Positions 1 through 8,286 of a DNA stretch of 64,000 nt are shown here, in pieces. Origin of the DNA: Chitinophagaceae bacterium (GTDB lineage Bacteria > Bacteroidota > Bacteroidia > Chitinophagales > Chitinophagaceae); contig JALNZE010000003.1 in the NCBI GenBank assembly GCA_023229465.1, positions 186,001-250,000 of the forward strand, read 5' to 3'. The notes beneath the pieces are model-generated. The model searched no databases. It had not been told where the DNA came from and was given only the letters and a program-made list of their open reading frames with translations. The position numbers and the translations under genes were made by a program. The number at the start of each line of letters is the position of its first letter. The first letter of the stretch is position 1.

Positions 1-27
1 ACTAATCACTCAAACATTTTACCTTAC

Positions 28-1452
28 TTATTTAATACCGGTGGCCGGCAATATTTTATCCATTTGCGCAGGAGCCGGTATAATGGCCTTCTGCTTCTCA
101 TATTCCTTTCTTAAATCCTCAATGATATCAGGGCGCTGTTTGGCCACATTATATTTTTCGGAAGGGTCCACATCCATATTATACAATAATGGGGGATCAT
201 GAGGTACAGGGGCTTCCTGTGAATAAGAAGGATGCGTTGTAAAATGGGCCTTCCAGGGGCCTTTTCTTACCGCGTACAAACTTTCGTTGATATAGTAGTA
301 TATCATATTTCTCACTATATCCTTTTTACCGAACAGTATATCTGAAATATCCATCCCATCCAGTATCCTGTCTTTCGGAAGATCCGCCCCTGATAATTTT
401 GCGAATGTGGGTAAAAGATCCATTGTATTGGTAAGGGCAGAAGATACTGCATTGGCTTTGATTTTTCCGGGCCACCAGGCAATGGCAGGCTCACGCATTC
501 CGCCTTCATAAGTAGAATTTTTTCCTTCATAAAGTATACCGGCTGAGCCGCCATGATCTAACTGGGTAAGCCAGGGGCCATTATCACTGGTGAAAATCAC
601 AAAAGTGTTTTTATCTATCTTAAGGTCTTTCAGTGTTTTAAGTACCTGGCCTACACTCCAGTCTAATTCTGCCACCACATCTCCATATATTCCACGTTTG
701 CTCTTTCCTTCAAATTCAGGTGATGCATACAAGGGAACATGTGGAAAGTTACTGGCATAATATAGAAAGAAAGGCTTATGCTGATCCGCATTTTTCTTTA
801 TATAATTGATTGCCTCTCCGGTGTACCGCTGGGTAAGATAATGCTGATCAGGCTCCTCTTCTATTACCTTATCATTCCTGTATAAAGGCAAAGGAACGGC
901 GTTGGGTTTTGGAGCAGTTGCATTGGGATTATCAGGACTGTAGCGGGTTGTACCAATTTTTCCCATATCGCTGGAATAAGGTATCCCAAACCAATAATCA
1001 AACCCCTGGTGCATGGGTAAAAATTCGGGGAGCTGCCCTAAGTGCCATTTGCCTATAATGCCCGTTGCATAGCCTTTTGCTTTAAGCATTTCGGCAATGG
1101 TTATTTCTTTTAAAGGTAACCCACCGGCAGAATTCGGAAAAAGTACACTACGTTTGCCATACATTCCTGTTCTAATACCTAACCTTCCTGTAAGCAGCGC
1201 TGCCCTGCTGGGAGTACAAACAGCAGCTCCCGCATAAAATTGGGTGAACCGCATACCCTCAGCGGCCATCTTATCCAAATTAGGTGTAAGAATCGTAGGA
1301 TGCCCATAGCTGCTCAAATCCCCATACCCCAGATCATCCGCAAAAATAACTATAAAGTTAGGTTGCCCCGGTTGTGCATGATGCGTTTGTGCATGGCCTG
1401 TGTAACAGGTTACTATAAGAAATAATAACAGGATACTGATATGTGCTTTCAT
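28..1452 (-). CDS. Secreted sulfatase (S1 family, arylsulfatase-like)
   Basis: Type I sulfatase that hydrolyses sulfate esters, probably on a polysaccharide or its oligomers. A signal peptide covers about residues 1-21 (ends GHAQ). The metal-binding Asp pair D39-D40 is followed by the maturation motif CTPSR at residues 79-83, where C79 would be converted to formylglycine, and by GKWHLG near residue 136. At 474 aa it is a normal length. The maturase is not in the window. It is 0.8 kb from a lactonase/SDR pair and 5 kb from a GH29 fucosidase, so sulfated fucose is a reasonable but inferred substrate. The S1 subfamily cannot be told by eye. Confidence 0.93.
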   Translation of the reverse strand: MKAHISILLLFLIVTCYTGHAQTHHAQPGQPNFIVIFADDLGYGDLSSYGHPTILTPNLDKMAAEGMRFTQFYAGAAVCTPSRAALLTGRLGIRTGMYGKRSVLFPNSAGGLPLKEITIAEMLKAKGYATGIIGKWHLGQLPEFLPMHQGFDYWFGIPYSSDMGKIGTTRYSPDNPNATAPKPNAVPLPLYRNDKVIEEEPDQHYLTQRYTGEAINYIKKNADQHKPFFLYYASNFPHVPLYASPEFEGKSKRGIYGDVVAELDWSVGQVLKTLKDLKIDKNTFVIFTSDNGPWLTQLDHGGSAGILYEGKNSTYEGGMREPAIAWWPGKIKANAVSSALTNTMDLLPTFAKLSGADLPKDRILDGMDISDILFGKKDIVRNMIYYYINESLYAVRKGPWKAHFTTHPSYSQEAPVPHDPPLLYNMDVDPSEKYNVAKQRPDIIEDLRKEYEKQKAIIPAPAQMDKILPATGIK

Positions 1453-1603
1453 TTGCCGGTTATTTAGATTACCAAAACAATTATACTCAATTATTTTTAA
1501 ATTACAACCAAGGATGTTTCCGGTACATCTCTCCCATTCGGCATACAGTAAGGTGAATATTTTTAAAACTAAAAAAATGAGTAAGAAAGCCTTAAGTAAA
1601 TCG

Positions 1604-2113
1604 TCATTTTCTTAAATAATTATACAACTCCCCCATACCCGGCGGCTTTCTAAATACCGCCAATAATTTCGCATTCTTATCATATAACGCAGTGAAAGGG
1701 AATAAGCCTATTTTATAGTAACTAGGTACTAAAAAAGAATTGCCCTCTGTACCTACTTTAATGTTTTTAAATTTTTCCAGCCTGAACTCTTTAGAAAATT
1801 GCTGAAGCTTTGCTATGGGCAAATAGGAGATCATAATAATCTGTGTACTTTTAAATTGATCCATTACAGAAATTAACTCTTTGGTATATTCCCTGCAATG
1901 ATCACATTCGGGCGCGAAATAAATAAGCATTACCGGACTGCCCTTTTGTAATTCCTTATAATTAAAGGGGCGTCCATCGGTTAATACTATTTTAAAAGGC
2001 GGGATGCTTTGTTTATTTTCTGATGCTTGCCCGGAACTTAGTTTGGTTACCAATGTGAACAGCAGTAAAAAAAATATCCTGCACGTCTTTCTTTTATACT
2101 GAAATAGCTGCAT
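1604..2113 (-). CDS. TlpA/AhpC-like thioredoxin-fold protein, exported
   Basis: A 169-aa protein with an N-terminal signal or membrane segment (about residues 12-29) and a single thioredoxin-like domain. The redox motif is CDHC near residues 75-78, in the typical context FAPECDHC. A later FPF segment could supply the cis-proline loop. It probably acts as a periplasmic thiol-disulfide oxidoreductase of the TlpA/ResA kind; the partner is unknown. It stands alone between the sulfatase and the divergent SMP-30 gene. The DHC form of the motif is common in Bacteroidota redoxins. Confidence 0.8.
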   Translation of the reverse strand: MQLFQYKRKTCRIFFLLLFTLVTKLSSGQASENKQSIPPFKIVLTDGRPFNYKELQKGSPVMLIYFAPECDHCREYTKELISVMDQFKSTQIIMISYLPIAKLQQFSKEFRLEKFKNIKVGTEGNSFLVPSYYKIGLFPFTALYDKNAKLLAVFRKPPGMGELYNYLRK

Positions 2114-2271
2114 TTTTACGAATAATTTAGTGCGACTTTGACTTTTCGAACTTAGCTTTAATTGATTTTTACTGAAAGCATACCGGTATCAAAAACTAAT
2201 GTAATCTAAACGATAGAATAAACAGAAAATTATTTTTACTCTCTATAAAAACAGCCCACACAACCCATCTT

Positions 2272-3144
2272 ATGAATGCCACCAACTTATTCCATGCCCG
2301 CAATGATCTCGGAGAAAGCGCCTGCTGGTTTGCAGAAAGAAATAGTTTTTTCTGGACAGATATAACAGCGTCTGTCATTTATGAAATAGAACTGTCAACC
2401 TCAAAAGTTACCAAAAGAAATGTTGCCGGCATGGTGAGCCTGATACTACCCGAATCAAAAAATACGGCCCTGCTGTTAATGCAGGACGGAATATACCGGT
2501 ATTTTTTTGCTACTGATATTACTGAGAAATTAATGGAGGTTGAAGCTGCTATCACTAATAACAGAACCAATGATGGCGATGTAGATAGTACCGGAAGAGT
2601 ATGGTTTGGCACAATGGATAGCAACTGCAGAAAAGAGGCAGGCTCATTTTACTCAGCTGATACTATTTCGGGCCTTCAGCATAAACTGTCCAATATGACC
2701 ATTCCAAATGGTATTGCATGGACCGCGGATAACCGTATCATGTACCATGTTGAAAGCGCCAGGAATGAGGTAAGTGCCTGGAATTTTGATTCGATTACCG
2801 GTGATATCCATTTTAAAGAAACGGTTATTAAAGTGCCCTCAGAACTGGGCAGCCCTGATGGGATGTGCATGGATACTGAAGGTATGTTATGGATTGCCCA
2901 TTACGGCGGCTTTGGTGTATATCGCTGGAATCCTGAAACAGGCCTGTTAATGGATAAAATTTCACTTCCTGTACCACAGCCAACTTCCTGCGCATTTGGA
3001 GGAGAAAACATGGACCGGTTATTGATTACTACTGCAAAACAGGAATTAACGACTGAACAACTTACCTTATACCCGGAAAGTGGAGATCTATTTATAGTAA
3101 CACCCGGATGTACCGGTATGGTTAAACACAGGGCAAAGCTGTAA
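2272..3144 (+). CDS. SMP-30/gluconolactonase/LRE family protein
   Basis: A 290-aa six-bladed beta-propeller of the SMP-30 family, which contains sugar-lactone hydrolases. Visible family signatures are the early metal-ligand Glu (LGES near residue 15), NDGDVDSTGRVWFGTM, the PNGIAW segment and the SPDGMCMD segment. It has no signal peptide, so it is cytoplasmic. The downstream SDR starts 29 bp later on the same strand, which indicates a two-gene operon. With the nearby FAH-family hydrolase and fucosidase, an L-fucono-lactonase role is a plausible inference; gluconolactonase or another aldonolactonase is also possible. Confidence 0.85.
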   Translation: MNATNLFHARNDLGESACWFAERNSFFWTDITASVIYEIELSTSKVTKRNVAGMVSLILPESKNTALLLMQDGIYRYFFATDITEKLMEVEAAITNNRTNDGDVDSTGRVWFGTMDSNCRKEAGSFYSADTISGLQHKLSNMTIPNGIAWTADNRIMYHVESARNEVSAWNFDSITGDIHFKETVIKVPSELGSPDGMCMDTEGMLWIAHYGGFGVYRWNPETGLLMDKISLPVPQPTSCAFGGENMDRLLITTAKQELTTEQLTLYPESGDLFIVTPGCTGMVKHRAKL

Positions 3145-3173
3145 CCAGTTAACTTGAAAATAAAGCATTACAC

Positions 3174-3938
3174 ATGCCAGGAAAATTCAACAATCAAACA
3201 GTCATCATCACCGGTGCCGGCCAGGGTATTGGATTTGAAATTGCCGTCAACCTGGCCTCACAGGGCGCGAATATACTATTGAATGATATTGATCCAACCT
3301 TGTGCAATCAGGCAGCCAATGCCATTACAAAAAAAGGTGGAAGTTGTATTGGCTTACCAGGTGATGCCTCAGAAATTAGTTTTATACAACAGATGGTTGA
3401 TACAGCAGTGCACCATTTCGGCCAGCTTACTATTGCCATTGCCAACGCGGGCATTACGCTCTTTGGTGATTTTCTTACTTACGATGTTGCCGCATTTACT
3501 AAAGTGATGAAACTAAATCTTCAGGGTAGTTTTTTTCTGGCACAGATCGCAGCCAGGCAAATGGCCAAACAGGGTAAAGGAGGAAGTATCCTTTTCATGT
3601 CATCTGTAACCGGGCACCAGGCACACAAGAACCTGGCAGCCTATGGCATGAGTAAAGCGGCGCTGGAAATGCTGGCCAAAAACCTGGTCATTGAATTATC
3701 GGCATTGGGTATCACAGTTAATTGTATCGCGCCTGGCGCTACCCTTACAGAACGGACCGTTTCAGAAACAAACTATGCGGAAACCTGGGCCAGGCTAACC
3801 CCAATGGGCAAAGCGGCAACCGTTGCTGATATTGCCAATGCGGTTTCTTTTCTCGTATCAAAAGAAGCTAAACACATTACCGGCCAAAGTTTAGTGATTG
3901 ATGGCGGATGGACAGCTATCAGCCCCTCTCCTTTTTAA
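3174..3938 (+). CDS. SDR family NAD(P)-dependent oxidoreductase
   Basis: A classical short-chain dehydrogenase of 254 aa. The cofactor motif TGAGQGIG is at residues 13-20, NAG at 91-93, catalytic Ser around 143-144, and the YGMSK catalytic Tyr/Lys at 157 and 161. The C-terminal ITGQSLVIDGGW is typical of sugar and hydroxyacid dehydrogenases. It is co-oriented with and 29 bp behind the lactonase-like gene. In the oxidative fucose pathway an SDR oxidises 2-keto-3-deoxy-L-fuconate, which would feed the FAH-family enzyme encoded at 5903-6760. That assignment comes from context only. Confidence 0.88.
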   Translation: MPGKFNNQTVIITGAGQGIGFEIAVNLASQGANILLNDIDPTLCNQAANAITKKGGSCIGLPGDASEISFIQQMVDTAVHHFGQLTIAIANAGITLFGDFLTYDVAAFTKVMKLNLQGSFFLAQIAARQMAKQGKGGSILFMSSVTGHQAHKNLAAYGMSKAALEMLAKNLVIELSALGITVNCIAPGATLTERTVSETNYAETWARLTPMGKAATVADIANAVSFLVSKEAKHITGQSLVIDGGWTAISPSPF

Positions 3939-3946
3939 AAAATAAA

Positions 3947-4396
3947 TTATACGGCAGCCACCTGCTTACTGGTACTTCTATACACATACTCATGATAAAT
4001 ATGCCTTCTGGCAAATCTACCGGGTGTTTCGGCATTAACCAGTTTTACATAAATGGCCTTGGGTACACCGTAATATTCGTACTCACTTCCATTATCGAAA
4101 ATAATCCGGAGTATTTCTGATTTAAATTCAAAATCTACAATGCCTGAATTAGTAGTCGTTTCTGTGTATTCAGGAAGCATTTGCGTGCGTGTTTCCGGCG
4201 CTACGCTTACCAAAAAATGATAGGCTTCAATTATTTTTTTACTCTTTTCTTCCGCTTCCTGTTTCTTTTCATGATCATCATGAAACTTATCCGGATGCCA
4301 GTCTTTCATCAGATTTCTGTATACCGTTTTTAATTCCCTCAGTTCTGCCGCTTCCTGTACCCCCAATAATTTTCTGTAATTAACAATTCGTCTCAT
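3947..4396 (-). CDS. J-domain protein with C-terminal KTSC domain
   Basis: A 149-aa fusion. Residues 5-65 form a DnaJ-like J domain with the HPD tripeptide (WHPDKF near residue 34) that stimulates Hsp70 ATPase. After a short linker, about residues 87-145 match the small KTSC domain (start FEFKSEILRIIF, end FARRHIYHEYVYRS). KTSC domains are found in phage and bacterial proteins, and some are linked to nucleic-acid functions. The gene is alone and convergent with the SDR gene, with stop codons 8 bp apart. No zinc-finger or C-terminal DnaJ substrate domain is present, so this is a dedicated co-chaperone of unknown client. Confidence 0.82.
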   Translation of the reverse strand: MRRIVNYRKLLGVQEAAELRELKTVYRNLMKDWHPDKFHDDHEKKQEAEEKSKKIIEAYHFLVSVAPETRTQMLPEYTETTTNSGIVDFEFKSEILRIIFDNGSEYEYYGVPKAIYVKLVNAETPGRFARRHIYHEYVYRSTSKQVAAV

Positions 4397-4602
4397 AAAA
4401 TTTAACTGTATGTATGGGTAATCATAAAATGGCAGGTTGGTCTGTAACAGCCCGCTACCTGTCTGAAATACCCTGATTTTTTCGCAAATCTATCATTTTA
4501 AAATTAAACGGGCTTTCTTACCGCTCAGAACCGGCTAAATCGGTCTCTTTTGCCCTATTTTTTGTTGCCAAATCAATTTGCCTTAGCTTTCTCTGTCTAA
4601 CG

Positions 4603-5451
4603 ATGCTGATAACTGCTGTAGCCATATTGGAAAACCCTTCTGCCGGCAATGGCAGCGCAAGCCGATTATCTGCCTGGCTGAAAGCTGAATTAACCAGGAA
4701 ACAAATTCCATCTTCCACTTTTAACCTGCAATGGCCACCCTCCTTTGCTGACTTTTCTGATATATGGATTATTGGAGGAGACGGCACCATCAATTATTTT
4801 ATCAATCACTATCCCGATTGCGATAAACCCATTGCACTCTTCAAAGGCGGAACAGGCAATGATTTTGCCTGGAAATTATACGGAGATATTTCAGATGCGG
4901 ACCAACTTGAACTTGTGCTTAATGCCACACCGAAACGTATTGATGCCGGAAAGTTCAATAACATACTTTTTATGAATTGCCTGGGAGCAGGTTTTGATGG
5001 CGAAGTGCTTCGATCGATGAGCACGATCCGTTTGATAGGCGGGCACTTTGGATATTTGTTAGCGGTAATTAAAGAAATATTTTCCTTTCATGAACATCAA
5101 TTTACTATTACAACCCCTGATGAAAAATGGAATGAGAAATTCCTGTTGGTGATGATCAATAATTCGTCAAGGGCAGGCGGTGGTTTTTTGGTAGCGCCCG
5201 GGGCTGAACTAAATGATGGAAAATTAAATATGCTGCTCTGTAAAAAATTGTCTGTTTGCCAACGATTGAAATATTTACCTGTCATTAAAAAAGGAAGGCA
5301 TTTGCATTTACCTTTTGTTATTCACCGGTTGGGCGAAAGATTTTCTATACAAAGCGATGCGGAAATTCCGGTACAGGCTGATGGGGAATTATTGTTTGCA
5401 AAAGACATCAATATAACCATGTTACCCGGTAAATTCCTATTCAGATTTTAA
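4603..5451 (+). CDS. Diacylglycerol/lipid kinase family protein (DagK_cat fold)
   Basis: A 282-aa lipid kinase of the DagK/YegS fold, which transfers phosphate from ATP to a lipid hydroxyl. The nucleotide-binding motif GGDGT is at residues 58-62, the second motif GGTGNDFA lies near residue 83, and the C-terminal beta-sandwich ends with the VQADGELL motif typical of the family. It has no membrane segment. The substrate (diacylglycerol, sphingoid base or ceramide) cannot be told by eye. The presence of a sphingolipid-desaturase-like gene at 12.5 kb makes a sphingolipid substrate worth considering. Confidence 0.87.
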   Translation: MLITAVAILENPSAGNGSASRLSAWLKAELTRKQIPSSTFNLQWPPSFADFSDIWIIGGDGTINYFINHYPDCDKPIALFKGGTGNDFAWKLYGDISDADQLELVLNATPKRIDAGKFNNILFMNCLGAGFDGEVLRSMSTIRLIGGHFGYLLAVIKEIFSFHEHQFTITTPDEKWNEKFLLVMINNSSRAGGGFLVAPGAELNDGKLNMLLCKKLSVCQRLKYLPVIKKGRHLHLPFVIHRLGERFSIQSDAEIPVQADGELLFAKDINITMLPGKFLFRF

Positions 5452-5479
5452 GTGTAAAAGGTAACCGCTGATTCACAGG

Positions 5480-5839
5480 TCACATACCCAATTGCTCCAA
5501 TGCAGCTAAAGGAATATCGTATAGCTGCTTATTATCTGTTTCAATCTTAAGCCTTCCTTCCGGTCCGTTATGACCATGTACAAAATACTTGCGCATGGAA
5601 AGAACCTTACCTGAATACATTTTAGTACCATCAAGGGTTTCATAGCTGCGTAATAATACCGGAAGAAAAGCGGGATTCTCAATCTCCCTGAAAAGATGAA
5701 GCGAACGCTGTATACCAGAGGGTAACTGTGTTACCTCATGGTAATGATAACCACATGCCAGCTCATGATGCAACCGATGGTTCAGTTTCTCAATATACAC
5801 CGAGCCGGAATCTACCACAACAATCTGTATTTCTCCCAT
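5480..5839 (-). CDS. Conserved hypothetical protein, 119 aa
   Basis: A soluble 119-aa protein without signal peptide or membrane segment. I do not recognise the family. It is His/Tyr-rich in the first third (HRLHHELACGYHYHE, residues 21-35), which could bind metal. It sits 63 bp downstream of the FAH-family gene on the same strand, so it may be the last gene of the fucosidase/FAH-hydrolase operon. No function is assigned. Confidence 0.6.
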   Translation of the reverse strand: MGEIQIVVVDSGSVYIEKLNHRLHHELACGYHYHEVTQLPSGIQRSLHLFREIENPAFLPVLLRSYETLDGTKMYSGKVLSMRKYFVHGHNGPEGRLKIETDNKQLYDIPLAALEQLGM

Positions 5840-5902
5840 CTGTAAATCAGTTTATCATAATAACCATTGCAGGAAAATACACAAATAAAATAACGTTTTG
5901 CC

Positions 5903-6760
5903 TCAATGGTGGCTATAAGCAATCACTTTCTGCCGGGAACTGCCTAATCCATCAATACCTAATTCAACTACATCTCCTGGCCGCAGGTAAACAGGTGGAT
6001 TAAACCCAAGACCAACACCCGCCGGCGTTCCGGTAGATACAATATCGCCGGGTAATAAGGTCATAAACCGACTGATATAGGCTACCAATTGTGGAATCGT
6101 AAAAATCAGGTCATCCGTATTTCCATCCTGCCTCATTTTCCCATTCACGCTTAACCATAATCGCAGTGAATGCGGATCAGCTATCTCATCTTTGGTAACT
6201 AACCATGGGCCAAGCGGCGCAAAGGTATCGCAACCCTTTCCCTTATCCCAGGTACCGCCACGTTCTAACTGGAATTCCCTTTCACTTACATCATTGTGCA
6301 AACAATAACCGGCTACATAATCCATCGCTGTTGCTTCCGGAACATAGCTGGCTCTCTTGCCCATTACAAACGATAATTCAACCTCCCAATCCGTTTTTAC
6401 AGCATCTTTGGGAATCATTATCGGATCATTTGGTCCGGTAATGGCAGTAGTAGATTTCAGGAACAGTATCGGTTCTTTTGGTATTGGCGAATTGGTTTCC
6501 TTCGCGTGTTTAGCATAATTCAGTCCGATACAAATAATTTTGGAAGGATGTGCAACCGGGCATCCCAACCTTACCCCATCAGCTAATTTTGGCAATAAAT
6601 GCTCCTTTTGCGATAGTATCAGTGCTAATGACTCAAGACCCCCACTCAAAAAAAAAGTTGCATCATAATCACCTGTAAAGGCTGATACATCATAATTAAC
6701 CCCGTTCAAATGAACACCGGGTTTTTCTTCACCAGCCTTTCCAAAACGAATCAATTTCAT
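5903..6760 (-). CDS. Fumarylacetoacetate hydrolase family protein, 2,4-diketo-3-deoxy-L-fuconate hydrolase-like
   Basis: A 285-aa FAH-fold hydrolase that cleaves a C-C bond in a beta-diketo acid. The opening MKLIRFG and KPGV segment, IGLNYAKHAKE (His for the catalytic dyad), the Asp/Glu metal ligands in KTDWEVELSFVMG and the C-terminal STGTPAGVGLG are all present. The N-terminus resembles enzymes annotated as ureidoglycolate lyase or 2,4-diketo-3-deoxy-L-fuconate hydrolase. It is 27 bp downstream of the GH29 fucosidase on the same strand, which supports the second assignment: products would be pyruvate and L-lactate. Family certain, substrate inferred. Confidence 0.85.
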   Translation of the reverse strand: MKLIRFGKAGEEKPGVHLNGVNYDVSAFTGDYDATFFLSGGLESLALILSQKEHLLPKLADGVRLGCPVAHPSKIICIGLNYAKHAKETNSPIPKEPILFLKSTTAITGPNDPIMIPKDAVKTDWEVELSFVMGKRASYVPEATAMDYVAGYCLHNDVSEREFQLERGGTWDKGKGCDTFAPLGPWLVTKDEIADPHSLRLWLSVNGKMRQDGNTDDLIFTIPQLVAYISRFMTLLPGDIVSTGTPAGVGLGFNPPVYLRPGDVVELGIDGLGSSRQKVIAYSHH

Positions 6761-6787
6761 CTGATTATAGGTATTATATGCTGAAAA

Positions 6788-8116
6788 TTAGTCAAAACTC
6801 AATTGAATAATGGTATCCACTTCGCTATATTGTATTCCATCCATGTAAATAAACAGTCCCTCAGGTTGTTGTTTAAATGTAAGGGTAGATTTGTTGTTGA
6901 GCAATACAGCCGATACTATTTTTTCTTTGATGGATGGAACAAAAATATAGGGTTGCTGGCCGGGCTTTTGTAACACATGCACAAAATATTTTTTCTCTTT
7001 TCCTGTAACTACGCCCCAATCCTGCGCAGGAATAATGTTTCCCCTGGTGCCATAAATACTGTTACCAAACTGGGCCATCCATATACCCATTTGGGCCAGT
7101 GTATCTGAAAATTCATTTTGTAACTGGCCATTGGGCATGGGACCTACATTCAACAAAAAATTAGCGTTCCTGCCTGCGGCATTTACCATGTATTGAATCA
7201 GGGCAGGAACTGATTTGAATTTCCTGTCTGTAATATTAAATCCCCATGAATCATTCATGGTTTCGCAGGTTTCCAAGGGCAGGGGCGAAATATCCGCTCC
7301 ACCAAAACCAGTGGTATTTCTTCCGGGCAAGTCCTTCTCAAATGCCTGAAAGTCTTCACCGGGTATAGGTGCCAGGTGATGGTTATTACTGATTAAACTG
7401 TTAGGCTGTAATTGGTGAATTAAACGGTAAATCTCATCATAATGCCAGTTCACCTTTGATTGTAAGGTTTTGTCATGATCATTATCCAACTGATCCCAAT
7501 GCCCATCGAACCAGATACCGGCGATCTCTCCGTAATCAGTTAGCAATTCCGTTAACTGCGCCTTCATAAACGCGATATAACTGTTCCAGTCGCTTTTAGT
7601 AGTTCTTCCCGTTCCCTTACCCGTTTTTCCTGTTTCATATTGGTAATCACTTCGATACCAGTCAAGCAATGAGTAATAACAAAATAATTTAATGCCCTGT
7701 TTATGGCACTCTTCCGCTAACTGTTTTAAAGCATCTTTACCATAAGGTGTATTGGTGATCTTCCAATCAGATTGTTTGGTATCCCAGTTACTAAACCCAT
7801 CGTGGTGGCGGGTAATGAAAGTGATGTATTGCATGCCTGCATTCTTTGCAGTGGACACCCATTTCTTCGCGTCAAAATCAATCGGATTAAACACGCGGCG
7901 TAGATTCGTATAGTCCTGTACCCGGATATTGCGGTTATTCATCACCCATTCCCCATTTCCCAATACACTCGATGCACCCCAATGTATAAACATGCCAAAT
8001 TTCATATCCTGAAAATGCTGTCTGGCTGCCAGATTTTCACTGGTTGGCAAATAGGTTTGCGCGGTAAGAAAATATCCGGATAAAATAAGGCAGGATAACC
8101 CGATTATTTTTTTCAT
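6788..8116 (-). CDS. Alpha-L-fucosidase, GH29
   Basis: A 442-aa secreted glycoside hydrolase with a signal peptide ending at about residue 20 (YFLTAQ). GH29 hallmarks are FIHWG at residues 43-47, the HHDGF loop starting at H104, and GIWFDG with the catalytic nucleophile D204. It releases alpha-L-fucose from glycans with retention. The FAH-family hydrolase follows 27 bp downstream. It has no carbohydrate-binding module and no visible lipobox, so it is probably periplasmic. The acid/base residue of GH29 is poorly conserved and I did not place it. Confidence 0.93.
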   Translation of the reverse strand: MKKIIGLSCLILSGYFLTAQTYLPTSENLAARQHFQDMKFGMFIHWGASSVLGNGEWVMNNRNIRVQDYTNLRRVFNPIDFDAKKWVSTAKNAGMQYITFITRHHDGFSNWDTKQSDWKITNTPYGKDALKQLAEECHKQGIKLFCYYSLLDWYRSDYQYETGKTGKGTGRTTKSDWNSYIAFMKAQLTELLTDYGEIAGIWFDGHWDQLDNDHDKTLQSKVNWHYDEIYRLIHQLQPNSLISNNHHLAPIPGEDFQAFEKDLPGRNTTGFGGADISPLPLETCETMNDSWGFNITDRKFKSVPALIQYMVNAAGRNANFLLNVGPMPNGQLQNEFSDTLAQMGIWMAQFGNSIYGTRGNIIPAQDWGVVTGKEKKYFVHVLQKPGQQPYIFVPSIKEKIVSAVLLNNKSTLTFKQQPEGLFIYMDGIQYSEVDTIIQLSFD

Positions 8117-8286
8117 AGCAGCGTATTTATTTTATAAACTTTGGAGAAATTCGTCAGCTTAAAACTAAGGATAAGTTTTCAACAATCCTGTTCAAATACT
8201 CATTTCATTTTATAGGCCATCAGCCATACAAGGACCAGGTTTATTACAGGTGCATATACAAGGGCCCGGTAAATAGTAAACTAACC

